Positions 1 through 7,696 are shown, counted from the stretch's first letter. The stretch is DNA of 24,154 nt from Cycloclasticus sp. (GCA_018066825.1 JAGPVU010000165.1:1-24154); one strand, 5' to 3'. The notes: a model not told the origin generated them from the sequence alone. Program-made: numbers and translations.

Positions 1-1
1 A

Positions 2-808
2 CCTGGTGCAGCCAGTTTAAGTCGCAAAGAAATAGACGATTACACTCAGTTTGTTGGTATTTACGGCGCCAAAGGTCTGGCGTATATAAAGGTTAATGAC
101 CGTAGCGCGGGTATCGACGGTTTGCAATCACCGATTCTTAAGTTTTTACCCGATAACGTTGTTGAGGATATTATGCAACGCACCGAGGCGCAAAGTGGCG
201 ATATCGTCTTTTTTGGTGCGGATAAAACCAAAGTGGTAAACGAGTCAATCGGTGCGCTACGCGACAAAATGGGTAAAGATCAGGGCTTGTTAGAGGGCCA
301 ATGGAAACCCGTTTGGGTGATTGATTTCCCAATGTTTGACTGGGACGAAAAATCAAACCGCTGGACAGCCTTGCATCACCCATTTACTGCGCCATCGTGT
401 GACCAAAACACGCTTAAACAAGCACCGGGTCAGGCTATATCACGTGCGTACGACTTGGTGCTGAATGGTACCGAAGTGGGTGGAGGTTCGATTCGTATCC
501 ATAAAACCGACATGCAGCAGGTGGTGTTTGACTTGTTAGGCATGGCCACTGAAGAGTCGCAAGAAAAATTTGGTTTCTTACTGGATGCGTTAAAATACGG
601 CTGTCCACCACATGGCGGTATCGCCTTTGGTTTGGATCGTTTGGTGATGCTAATGTCAGGTGCCTCAACTATTCGAGACGTGATGGCGTTTCCAAAAACC
701 CAAACCGCAGCGTGCCCATTAACCTCGGCGCCGGCCATGGTCAGTGATGCGCAGCTTAAAGAGCTGGGTATTCGTTTAAGAAAGCCACCGGTGCAACAAG
801 CAGAATAA
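2..808 (+). CDS. aspS: Aspartate--tRNA ligase, C-terminal part (5' end outside window)
   Basis: Class II aminoacyl-tRNA synthetase that charges tRNA-Asp with aspartate in the cytoplasm. The frame is open from base 2, so the gene starts upstream of the window; the TTG at 122 is internal. The visible part begins in the bacterial insertion (GAD) domain, around SRKEIDDYTQFVGIYGAKG, and runs through the rest of the catalytic core. Visible motifs are HHPFTAP, the GGGSIRIH strand and the motif 3 block HGGIAFGLDRLVMLM with its ATP-binding arginine. The stop is TAA at 806-808. nadA follows after 11 bases in the same direction, so the two are probably co-transcribed. Whether the enzyme is discriminating (Asp only) or non-discriminating (Asp/Asn) cannot be judged without the N-terminal anticodon-binding domain. 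Confidence 0.97.
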   Translation, partial: PGAASLSRKEIDDYTQFVGIYGAKGLAYIKVNDRSAGIDGLQSPILKFLPDNVVEDIMQRTEAQSGDIVFFGADKTKVVNESIGALRDKMGKDQGLLEGQWKPVWVIDFPMFDWDEKSNRWTALHHPFTAPSCDQNTLKQAPGQAISRAYDLVLNGTEVGGGSIRIHKTDMQQVVFDLLGMATEESQEKFGFLLDALKYGCPPHGGIAFGLDRLVMLMSGASTIRDVMAFPKTQTAACPLTSAPAMVSDAQLKELGIRLRKPPVQQAE

Positions 809-819
809 CGGAGAAGATT

Positions 820-1917
820 ATGTCAGCAGTTTTAAATGCCATTCAAGATTATTCGTTACTCGATGATAGCGAATGCGATCAGCGTATTATTGCAGCGAAG
901 AAAAAACTCGGCGACCGCTGTGTTATTTTAGGCCATCACTATCAGCGCGATGAGGTATTTAAACACGCTGATTTTAGTGGTGATTCCTTAAAGCTATCTA
1001 AGCACGCGGCCGACTCGAAAGCTGAATACATCATTTTTTGTGGTGTGCATTTTATGGCTGAAGTCTCGGTTATCTTATCGCGACCTGATCAAGTGACTAT
1101 TTTGCCGGACTTAGCCGCAGGTTGTTCAATGGCCGATATGGCAAATTTAACAAATGTTGAGCGCAGCTGGAAAGAACTCAATAGTATGCTGAATGCCGAC
1201 GAGCAAGTAACGCCGGTTACTTATATTAATTCAGCTGCCGATTTAAAAGCTTTTTGTGGCCGTCATGAGGGTATTGTGTGCACCTCGTCTAACGCTAAGC
1301 AGGTCTTAGATTGGTGTTTTGAAAAACGCGAAAAAATCTTGTTTTTCCCCGACGAACACCTCGGTAGAAATACCGGTTATCGTATGGGCATTCCTTTAGA
1401 TCAAATGGTCGTGTGGGACTTTCACCAACCGATGGGCGGCTTAAGCAAAGCGCAAATTCAAAACGCAAAAATGATCTTGTGGAAGGGCTTTTGTTCAGTT
1501 CATCAAATGTTTCAGGCGAACCAAATTGATGACTTTAAAAAGAAATACCCAGAGACCCTTGTTATCGCTCATCCCGAAGCAAATTTTGAGGTGTGTGAAA
1601 AAGCCGACTACGTAGGCTCAACTGAAATGATCCTAAAAACAGTACGTGAAGCGAAGCCAAACACCCGCTGGTTAGTGGCCACTGAACTTAACTTGGTTAA
1701 CCGTTTAAAAGAAGAAGTTAAAGACCAAAATAAAGACGTGCACTTTATGTCGCCCACCGTAGCGATGTGTTCCACGATGTTTAGAACCGACCCGCAACAC
1801 CTTGCGTGGGTGCTAGAAAACTTGGCAGAAGGTAAAGTGGTCAATCAAATACAAGTGGCGGATGACGATAAGCTAATGGCAAAAAAAGCGTTGGAAAGTA
1901 TGTTGGGACTTTTTTAA
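820..1917 (+). CDS. nadA: Quinolinate synthase NadA
   Basis: Condenses iminoaspartate with dihydroxyacetone phosphate to quinolinate in de novo NAD synthesis, using an oxygen-sensitive [4Fe-4S] cluster. The 365-residue product has the expected motifs: GHHYQRDE (38-45), GDSLKLS (54-60), PDLAAGCSMADM (96-107), FPDEHLGRNTG (176-186), HPEANFEV (251-258) and MCSTMFR (316-322). Cys102, Cys225 and Cys317 fit the three cluster ligands. Their spacing resembles the longer Bacillus-type enzyme (about 368 residues) more than the 347-residue E. coli protein. The start is supported by GGAGAA about five bases before the ATG. The gene lies 11 bases after aspS and ends four bases from the stop of the convergent gene on the other strand, leaving no room for a separate terminator. 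The partner L-aspartate oxidase (nadB) is not in the window. Confidence 0.96.
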   Translation: MSAVLNAIQDYSLLDDSECDQRIIAAKKKLGDRCVILGHHYQRDEVFKHADFSGDSLKLSKHAADSKAEYIIFCGVHFMAEVSVILSRPDQVTILPDLAAGCSMADMANLTNVERSWKELNSMLNADEQVTPVTYINSAADLKAFCGRHEGIVCTSSNAKQVLDWCFEKREKILFFPDEHLGRNTGYRMGIPLDQMVVWDFHQPMGGLSKAQIQNAKMILWKGFCSVHQMFQANQIDDFKKKYPETLVIAHPEANFEVCEKADYVGSTEMILKTVREAKPNTRWLVATELNLVNRLKEEVKDQNKDVHFMSPTVAMCSTMFRTDPQHLAWVLENLAEGKVVNQIQVADDDKLMAKKALESMLGLF

Positions 1918-1921
1918 CGCG

Positions 1922-3856
1922 TTATTTGCTCGACCTCACGGTGCCTTCTTTTAGGCGACTCATAAATTGCTTGAGTTGGTTTATTTCTTGATCACGTTTT
2001 AAGGTGCTGGCTTGATTGCTGTTTTCAAGCCAAGTTACAATTTCTTCTGCGGCACTTAATTGCCCAGATCGCAATAAAATATCTACCATTTCAAACAAGG
2101 GTTGCATAAAAGTGTGGTGTAACTCGTGTGCGCGTTGGAAGTCGTTAAGTGCAGCCAGCGGATTATTGAGCGCGCGATGCGCCCTGCCCCGGTGGTAATA
2201 ATAATCGGCATTACGGGGCTCTTGTTCAATCAACTGGTCAATCCACTCCAGGTAATTGCTTTGTAAGGGCTCGCAGGCGGGTTGATGTAAGCAGGCTGCT
2301 ATTTGGTGTAGGGCTAACTTGGCAGAGGCGGTAACGGGGTTGTTTTTAATGCGCTTTAATGTTTCTTTTTGCAAATTATCGGGTATCGCTTTTTTGTAAA
2401 TGGCCAATATGTTTTGGTAATGCAGGGCATAAGCAATTTCTTTTGGCTCGAGCGCCATTGCTTTTTTAATTGCTTGGGTTGCGGTTTCAATATCCCCTAC
2501 TTGATTGGCCGCATTGCTCAGTAAAGCTTGAATGGCAGGTGAATCAGGATGATGGGCCGCTTCATAATATGCCAAACGCTGATAGCTACTCCATTGTGTT
2601 GCTCGTAAATAAGTGCTGCTGGCTAATATTAAGACCACGGCGAAAAAGCCAGCGGCTGTTTTTTTAGTAGGTACTAAATGGCTTTTCGGGATTAAGGCAA
2701 AAATAGCCAGAATAATGCCGATAGACGGGAAGTTATTACGATGCTCATGGGCAATCTCTAAGGCGAAAAAACTGGACTCTAACAGATGCCCGATAAAAAA
2801 CCAGCCGATGCCCAGTGCATATAAGGGCTGGGTTTTTCGATAATAAATAGCCGATAAGGCCAATGAAGAAATAAAAATAATAGCGAGCAGTGTTGTCCAA
2901 GGTGAAAAAATGGAAGTGGACAGGAGGATGTCATCATGGAATAAACCAAAGCTATTAATGCGCGGCAATAGTATTAAGGACAAATAAAAGCAGAGAACGC
3001 GTGGCTCTGTTAACACGCGCTCTAGCATACTAAAAGGGCGATGGTGGTAGCTAGCAGAGGCGTAATCAATAAGTATTATCAAGCCAACTATGCAAGTAAA
3101 GATTAAAAGGGCGTAAATAAACCAGCGGGTGTTTCGTGTCAGATGCTTAAAGCGAGCCCATGGGTGCTGTTGTGGGTACAAGGTTAGTTCTACCCATAAA
3201 ATAATTAATGGTATAAGAGCGGCGTTTTCTTTGCTAAATAAAGCGAGCGTTAAACTCAGCAGGCTTAATGTAAAAAGAAATAAGGTTTTGTTGTTAAATC
3301 CGCTAGTAATCTGAGCCTTACGAGCACGAAGGTATAAAATAATGCAGCCTAAGCTAAATAGGGTGCTTAAGGCCGTCATACGTTGAACGACATACAGTAC
3401 GCTGGTTAAGTTAATGGGGTGGACAGCCCAAATTAAACTGATACCAGCAGCCAGCCAAAAAAGAGTGTTTTTATTGTGATTGTTCCCAGTAAGGCTGTCG
3501 GTGCTTTTTAATAGCTGCAAGCAGAGTGTTAACAGTAGTATAGCGTTGAGGCTATGAATAAATATATTCGTGAGCTTAAAAGCGCTGGCATCGTAGCCAC
3601 CCGCATAAAAATAATTGAGCGCAAAGCTCAGCATGGCAACGGGGCGTTTTAAAGGTCCAGCATGGCCGGATGTAGCGCTGGAATATAAAGTAGAAGGGCT
3701 GAGTGATTGAAGCTGTAAGAAATTGTTATTTGTTATATTGGATAAATCATCAAATATAAATGGCCCAGAGAGACCAGGGATGTACGCTAAAAAAATAAGA
3801 AAGATGATGCCACTTAGGGCTAAAAAATATTTTGCCAGTGTTTGTTTATTATACAT
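1922..3856 (-). CDS. Polytopic GT-C-like membrane protein with C-terminal TPR repeats; candidate pilin glycosyltransferase
   Basis: About 644 residues from the ATG at 3856; an in-frame TTG at 3862 would add two. The first 420 or so residues contain many hydrophobic segments. The first outer loop carries FDD (35-37), the usual position of the acidic motif in GT-C glycosyltransferases, followed by the LKRP and HPINLTSVLYVVQRM blocks and later HEHRNNFPSIG. These blocks recall bacterial proteins related to eukaryotic TMTC O-mannosyltransferases. After the last membrane segment (SSTYLRATQWSSYQ region) comes a soluble tail with TPR-like helices, clearest at the DYYYHRGRAHRALNNPLAALNDF stretch. The gene lies directly downstream of pilA on the same strand, which suggests a role in pilin modification, but substrate and sugar are unknown. 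No good Shine-Dalgarno sequence precedes the start, and the pilA terminator hairpin ends just upstream. It could instead be a membrane TPR protein without transferase activity. Confidence 0.7.
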   Translation of the reverse strand: MYNKQTLAKYFLALSGIIFLIFLAYIPGLSGPFIFDDLSNITNNNFLQLQSLSPSTLYSSATSGHAGPLKRPVAMLSFALNYFYAGGYDASAFKLTNIFIHSLNAILLLTLCLQLLKSTDSLTGNNHNKNTLFWLAAGISLIWAVHPINLTSVLYVVQRMTALSTLFSLGCIILYLRARKAQITSGFNNKTLFLFTLSLLSLTLALFSKENAALIPLIILWVELTLYPQQHPWARFKHLTRNTRWFIYALLIFTCIVGLIILIDYASASYHHRPFSMLERVLTEPRVLCFYLSLILLPRINSFGLFHDDILLSTSIFSPWTTLLAIIFISSLALSAIYYRKTQPLYALGIGWFFIGHLLESSFFALEIAHEHRNNFPSIGIILAIFALIPKSHLVPTKKTAAGFFAVVLILASSTYLRATQWSSYQRLAYYEAAHHPDSPAIQALLSNAANQVGDIETATQAIKKAMALEPKEIAYALHYQNILAIYKKAIPDNLQKETLKRIKNNPVTASAKLALHQIAACLHQPACEPLQSNYLEWIDQLIEQEPRNADYYYHRGRAHRALNNPLAALNDFQRAHELHHTFMQPLFEMVDILLRSGQLSAAEEIVTWLENSNQASTLKRDQEINQLKQFMSRLKEGTVRSSK

Positions 3857-3861
3857 GGTCA

Positions 3862-3893
3862 AATAAAAAGGCGGCTTTGCAGCCGCCTTTTAT
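3862..3893 (-). terminator. Intrinsic terminator after pilA, abutting the start of the next gene
   Basis: An 11-bp inverted repeat (3866-3876 with 3881-3891, core GGCGGCT/AGCCGCC, loop of four) is followed on the minus strand by TTTTTATTT. It lies 15 bases past the pilA stop. The U-tract ends about five bases before the ATG of the downstream membrane-protein gene. It should end most pilin transcripts and let only read-through reach that gene. Four T residues on the other side give it weak bidirectional character. Confidence 0.85.
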
Positions 3894-3908
3894 AGATGAA
3901 TACCTGGT

Positions 3909-4415
3909 TTATGTTTTAGGTAGGTATTTAGTAGGTGTTGCTGTAGTACAAGAAATCGTACCTGCTGACACTGTCCACTGCAAGTTTGACCCTATGCCGC
4001 CTGTTGGTGCGGGTACATAACGGAAGCAAGAGCCATCAGCAGTCCCTATTTTATTTGTACCACTGTTTAAGGTTATTTCAAGTTGTGGGCGAGTGCCGCT
4101 TCCTGAGGTTTCAGTTTGAATCAGAATGGAAGACACGTATTCACCAGCTACTGCCGTCGTGCCTAATAAACCAGAGTTGATGTCATTGTCGGTGAAGCCA
4201 TTTAAAGTACCGTTTTCACTCCAATATACTTCAATCGCTGTTTTAAATGCGCCAGATAATGAAGCGCCTTCAGAGACACGTGATTTAATGGTGTAATCTT
4301 GGTAAGCCGGAATGGCAATAGCGGCCAAAATACCGATAATTGCTACCACGATCATTAATTCAATAAGAGTAAAACCCTTTTGAACGTTGTGTTTCATTGT
4401 TTGTATGTTTTTCAT
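3909..4415 (-). CDS. pilA: Type IV major pilin precursor (type IVa)
   Basis: A 168-residue prepilin. The class III leader MKNIQTMKHNVQKG (14 residues) is cut by PilD before Phe15, giving a mature pilin of about 154 residues that starts FTLIELMIVVAIIGILAAIAIPAYQDY with the conserved Glu5. The C-terminal half holds two cysteines, Cys130 and Cys156, that should form the D-region disulfide loop of 25 residues. I chose the ATG at 4415 because AAGGA (4423-4427) lies seven bases upstream. The frame stays open to 4457 but those codons lack such a site, and the internal Met at 4397 (leader of eight) has none either. A sigma-54 promoter lies upstream and a strong terminator downstream, as expected for an abundant pilin under PilR control. 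The protein ends in KYLPKT, without the C-terminal serine used by P. aeruginosa TfpO. Confidence 0.95.
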   Translation of the reverse strand: MKNIQTMKHNVQKGFTLIELMIVVAIIGILAAIAIPAYQDYTIKSRVSEGASLSGAFKTAIEVYWSENGTLNGFTDNDINSGLLGTTAVAGEYVSSILIQTETSGSGTRPQLEITLNSGTNKIGTADGSCFRYVPAPTGGIGSNLQWTVSAGTISCTTATPTKYLPKT

Positions 4416-4467
4416 GTTGATGTCCTTATTTTTATGTAAAAAAAGTTCGTAAAGCATAATTAATAAA

Positions 4468-4481
4468 GCAGGGACTGTGCC
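4468..4481 (-). promoter_or_regulatory. Sigma-54 (RpoN) promoter of pilA
   Basis: The minus strand reads TTGGCACAGTCCCTGCTTT. The -24 GG pairs with 4480-4481 and the -12 GC with 4468-4469, exactly ten bases apart, and TGGCAC matches the -24 consensus fully. Transcription should start near 4456, giving a 5' leader of about 40 bases. The match plus the pilS/pilR neighbours makes this a confident assignment. Confidence 0.88.
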
Positions 4482-4566
4482 AAACTGTTTTTTTGACGGG
4501 TATTATTATTTAACTCGTTGAATATTAAGTTGAAAAAAATAATTTGACCTTGTCGAAAAATTCTAG

Positions 4567-4617
4567 GTCTACTAGTCTAGCAGACGTATTTTGTCATAAT
4601 GTGACGCTAAAGGTCAC
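4567..4617. promoter_or_regulatory. Candidate PilR activator sites (two inverted repeats)
   Basis: Two dyads lie about 110-160 bases upstream of the predicted pilA start, where sigma-54 activators usually bind. The first is GTCTACTAGTCTAGCAGAC at 4567-4585, an imperfect palindrome. The second, at 4600-4618, is TGTGAC, seven bases, then GTCACA. P. aeruginosa PilR is known to use TGTC-like repeats in this position, so the assignment rests on place and half-site resemblance only. Neither dyad is followed by a T-tract, so they do not look like the pilR terminator. Confidence 0.45.
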
Positions 4618-4623
4618 AGAGTG

Positions 4624-5964
4624 TCAGTCGTCTAGCCCCAGTTTTTTTAATCGATAGCGCAAGGCGCGAAAGGTGATGCCCAGTTCTTTAGCGGCGGCAG
4701 TTTTGTTCCAGCGGGTTTTTTCTAGTGCGTTAACGATGGCTTGTTTTTCTAATGAGCCTAAGTAGTCTTCTAATTGCTCACCGTTGTTACTTGCCGTTGG
4801 GTTGCTATTCAGTGTGGGGCTATCGGGTAGTTGTAGATCGTGAGGAGTAATTTCAGCGCCTTCGCATAAGGTGGACGCGCGCTCTAATATGTTTTCTAAT
4901 TCGCGCACATTACCGGGAAACGCGTATTGATGGAGCGCTTTGATGGCGTCGTCGTTTAATCGTTTAGCTGTCTCGTTATGTGCTATCGCTAACTTTTTCA
5001 AGACATGAAGCGCGAGTTGTGGAATGTCTTCTTTTCGCTCGCGTAAGCTCGGCAGGGCCAATTCAATCACGTTAATTCGGTAGTAGAGGTCTTGCCTGAA
5101 TTGCCCTGCATCGACCAATTGGCTCAGGTTTTTATGTGTGGCGCTGAGTATGCGTACGTCGATGGCTATTTCAGTTTCGCTGCCAATCGGGCGAATGCTT
5201 TTTTCTTGAATAGCGCGCAGCAACTTAACTTGCATGTGTAAGGGTAAATCGGCTACCTCGTCTAAAAATAAGGTACCGCCACTAGCAGTTTGGAAAAGCC
5301 CCGGCTTATCGGTAATAGCGCCGGTAAAGCTGCCTTTTTTATGCCCAAAGAATTCGCTTTCCATCAGTTCTTGTGGGATAGCGCCACAATTGATTGGCAC
5401 AAAGGCGTGGCTGGCTCTGGGGCCTTTTTCATGAATCAATTTGGCGACCAGTTCTTTGCCGGTACCCGAGTCGCCACTAATATAGATAGGTGCTTGGCTG
5501 CGGGCCAATTTGGCGATTTTTGCGCGCACATTGGCCATCACGACAGAATCACCGAGCAGTTGTTCTCGACTACGTCTATCGACGGGGGCAGTTGTGTCGT
5601 TTATTTTTATTGCCGAACTAACCAAGTTTTTAAGACTTTTTAGGTCCACGGGTTTTGAAACAAAATCAAACGCGCCTAATTTTAACGCGTTTATGGCGGT
5701 TTCCATGCTACCAAAGGCGGTAATAACGGCGGTCGGTAGGTTTGGACAGTGAGTTTGAATGTATTCGACGAGTTCTAAGCCATTGCCATCGGGTAACTGT
5801 AAATCGGTCAGACAGATATCAAAACGATTTGTTTTTAAGAGCTGCTTGGCTCCATTAAGGTCTTGGGCTGTTTTGCAGGCGATACCCATGCGTGACAAAG
5901 TGATTTCAAGTAATTCGAGAATATCGGGCTCGTCATCTACCACCAGCGCAAGGGATTGTTTCAT
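4624..5964 (-). CDS. pilR: Sigma-54-dependent response regulator PilR (NtrC family)
   Basis: Activates pilA transcription with RpoN after phosphorylation by PilS. The 446-residue protein has an N-terminal receiver domain with acidic pocket DDE (10-12), phospho-acceptor Asp54 (CLTDLQLPDG) and Lys104 (SKP). A central AAA+ domain follows with Walker A GDSGTGKE (164-171), the sigma-54-contacting GSFTGA loop (211-216) and Walker B TLFLDEV (231-237). The C-terminal Fis-type helix-turn-helix ends in WNKTAAAKELGITFRALRYRLKKLGL, the form typical of PilR. Its ATG overlaps the pilS stop by four bases (ATGA), so translation is probably coupled. The next gene downstream, 208 bases away, is its expected target pilA. 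Confidence 0.95.
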   Translation of the reverse strand: MKQSLALVVDDEPDILELLEITLSRMGIACKTAQDLNGAKQLLKTNRFDICLTDLQLPDGNGLELVEYIQTHCPNLPTAVITAFGSMETAINALKLGAFDFVSKPVDLKSLKNLVSSAIKINDTTAPVDRRSREQLLGDSVVMANVRAKIAKLARSQAPIYISGDSGTGKELVAKLIHEKGPRASHAFVPINCGAIPQELMESEFFGHKKGSFTGAITDKPGLFQTASGGTLFLDEVADLPLHMQVKLLRAIQEKSIRPIGSETEIAIDVRILSATHKNLSQLVDAGQFRQDLYYRINVIELALPSLRERKEDIPQLALHVLKKLAIAHNETAKRLNDDAIKALHQYAFPGNVRELENILERASTLCEGAEITPHDLQLPDSPTLNSNPTASNNGEQLEDYLGSLEKQAIVNALEKTRWNKTAAAKELGITFRALRYRLKKLGLDD

Positions 5965-7604
5965 GAGGTAGGCTTGGCGGTGCTAAAAAGCAAGGTAAAT
6001 CGGCTGCCGCCGCTTGGGTTCTCTTCGTAGCTTAATTTAGCGTGGTTGAGTTCGGCGAGCTGGCTTGAAATATAAAGCCCTAAGCCAGTACCAGATGGAG
6101 AGGTGGTATAAAACGGTTCAAAAATTTGTTGTGCCACGAGTTTGTCGATCCCTTTTCCGTTATCGGTTACTGTTATATAGCTTTGTTGGCTTGCTAGGTG
6201 AATCCCTGTAGTAATGGCTATCGTTGTTTTATTTGAATTGGCTTGGCCGTATTTTAGAGCGTTGCTGCATAAATTGTCGATGATTTGTTTCAGGTGGTTT
6301 TTGTCAAAAAACACTTCGTTGAACTTGGCGCTCGTTGTGATGTGTAAAGGGGATATCTCTAGACCCAGTTGGTCTTTAAAGTCTTGCTCAAATTCTTTAA
6401 GCCAACTTGACAGAGTAATTGGCTCTATATGGTTTTTTTCTTGTCGTGACAATTGTAAAACGCTCTTGACAATGCTATTTACGCGTCCGCTATGCTTATG
6501 AATAATATCAAGTAAGCGGCGATCTTCTTTTTCGATCGAGGTGGATTCAGAAAGCAGTTCCCCTGCGTGGCTAATAGCGCCGAGGGGGTTGCGTATTTCA
6601 TGCGCGATACTGGCGGTTAAGCGACCGAGGGAGGCAAGTTTGCCCTGTTGTATCATCTGATCAACGGAAGAGAGATCATCAAGAAATATAATATAGGCAT
6701 TATCAGCCAGGCTGTCTAATTGGCTAAAGCTCAGCTGGGTCCGTGGTGTTTCATTGGATGCAGCGATAATGGTTGTATGCTCGCTTGGCGATCTGAGCCA
6801 GCGTTTAAACAACTGACAACACTCAGCTGAAATCTGGGCCAGATTGTTACCTTGGATAGTCTTTTGCCCCAAAAGGTTACTCGCAGACTCATTTGCCAGA
6901 CGAATATTAAGGTGTTGGTCGACAACGATAATGCCCGACTGTAAGTGTTTAATAATATAGTCGTTTAGTTGTACTAAGTCGTCGATATCACGACGTTGCT
7001 GTAGGGCAATTTTTTCAGAGCTTTCAACGCGTTTAGCTAACACTAAGGCGAGTAAGCCGATGGTAAAAAAAGAGGCGCTCAACACGCCAGCGTAGGTATA
7101 CGCGGTTTTGGCAAATTGATGAGCCAAATCGGCATAGATTTGTTCGCCCAGTACTGCAAAAGTTGCTATGGCGGCAAACACCAGAGTGCATTGCCCTCCC
7201 GCTAAAAGGCCTCCAGCCGCGACGCTAACCGCCAATAAAATACCTAGGCCACTAGTAATGCCACCGCTGGCGTGCATTAATAAAGTAAGAAAAGCAATGT
7301 CCGCTAAAATCTTAAATTGCACCTGACGTGTGTAAGCGATATAGGGTTTGCGAATAAAAACGGTGCTAAAGAGAGTCAGGGCTAAATAAATTAGACTGAC
7401 TGTTTGAAACAGGCTTTCGTTACTTTGTCCAAAAATTGACGGTCCTGTTTGAGTAACAAACAAGCCAAAGAAGGCGGCAGATAGGACGATTTGATAACTA
7501 TGAAAAACCTTTAAGGTGCGCCAAGCTTGTGCGGTGGGTAGGTGAAAACCATGTCCAAAGGGGCAGGTTTTTACAAAGTTATCTTGTCTATCGGTTGAAA
7601 TCAT
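5961..7604 (-). CDS. pilS: Sensor histidine kinase PilS
   Basis: Inner-membrane kinase that phosphorylates PilR and, in Pseudomonas, senses pilin level in the membrane. The 547-residue protein has about six hydrophobic segments between residues 37 and 191, a PAS-like region (about 215-310), and a HisKA domain with phospho-acceptor His335 (SIAHEIRNPLGA). The ATPase domain has the N-box NLCSNALKYG (444-453), DNGKG (481-485) and GTGLGL (505-510). The ATG at 7604 has no clear Shine-Dalgarno sequence, and a perfect TATAAT ends six bases upstream, so the mRNA may be leaderless or nearly so. The stop overlaps the pilR start. A short pre-membrane tail contains CPFGHGFH, to which I assign no function. 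Confidence 0.93.
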   Translation of the reverse strand: MISTDRQDNFVKTCPFGHGFHLPTAQAWRTLKVFHSYQIVLSAAFFGLFVTQTGPSIFGQSNESLFQTVSLIYLALTLFSTVFIRKPYIAYTRQVQFKILADIAFLTLLMHASGGITSGLGILLAVSVAAGGLLAGGQCTLVFAAIATFAVLGEQIYADLAHQFAKTAYTYAGVLSASFFTIGLLALVLAKRVESSEKIALQQRRDIDDLVQLNDYIIKHLQSGIIVVDQHLNIRLANESASNLLGQKTIQGNNLAQISAECCQLFKRWLRSPSEHTTIIAASNETPRTQLSFSQLDSLADNAYIIFLDDLSSVDQMIQQGKLASLGRLTASIAHEIRNPLGAISHAGELLSESTSIEKEDRRLLDIIHKHSGRVNSIVKSVLQLSRQEKNHIEPITLSSWLKEFEQDFKDQLGLEISPLHITTSAKFNEVFFDKNHLKQIIDNLCSNALKYGQANSNKTTIAITTGIHLASQQSYITVTDNGKGIDKLVAQQIFEPFYTTSPSGTGLGLYISSQLAELNHAKLSYEENPSGGSRFTLLFSTAKPTS

Positions 7605-7610
7605 TCACTT

Positions 7611-7616
7611 ATTATA
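7611..7616 (-). promoter_or_regulatory. Possible -10 element for pilS
   Basis: The minus strand carries a perfect TATAAT six bases before the pilS ATG. No convincing -35 element lies 16-18 bases upstream. If used, transcription would begin at or next to the start codon. Confidence 0.3.
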
Positions 7617-7656
7617 GGCGTTCGGGTAGTTTTATTAGAAATATCGCCTAAAATAC

Positions 7657-7681
7657 ATTTAACAGACAGTCATTGTTAAAT
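7657..7681. promoter_or_regulatory. Inverted repeat before sucC, possible operator
   Basis: Perfect 8-base arms, ATTTAACA at 7657-7664 and TGTTAAAT at 7674-7681, are separated by nine bases and end just before the sucC ribosome binding site (AAGGA, 7686-7690). A weak -10-like TAAAAT lies at 7649-7654. The dyad could bind a dimeric repressor or fold in the leader RNA. I do not recognise the regulator. Confidence 0.4.
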
Positions 7682-7696
7682 AACCAAGGAAATTAA

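Noticed and set aside
430..738. Open frames on the minus strand inside aspS
   Set aside because: They lie antisense to a clear synthetase domain, have no ribosome binding site and encode no recognisable protein; the same applies to the other antisense open frames inside sucCD, clpB and pstB.
3857..3862. TTG at 3862 as start of the GT-C/TPR gene
   Set aside because: It adds only two residues, lies at the edge of the pilA terminator U-tract and has no ribosome binding site; the ATG at 3856 is more likely.
4416..4457. Longer pilin start (ATG at 4457)
   Set aside because: It would make a 28-residue leader, begins at about the expected transcription start and lacks a ribosome binding site, whereas AAGGA is well placed before 4415.
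4567..4618. Inverted repeats as ends of a mobile element or as the pilR terminator
   Set aside because: The two dyads differ from each other, flank no transposase and have no T-run, so a regulatory role is the simpler reading.
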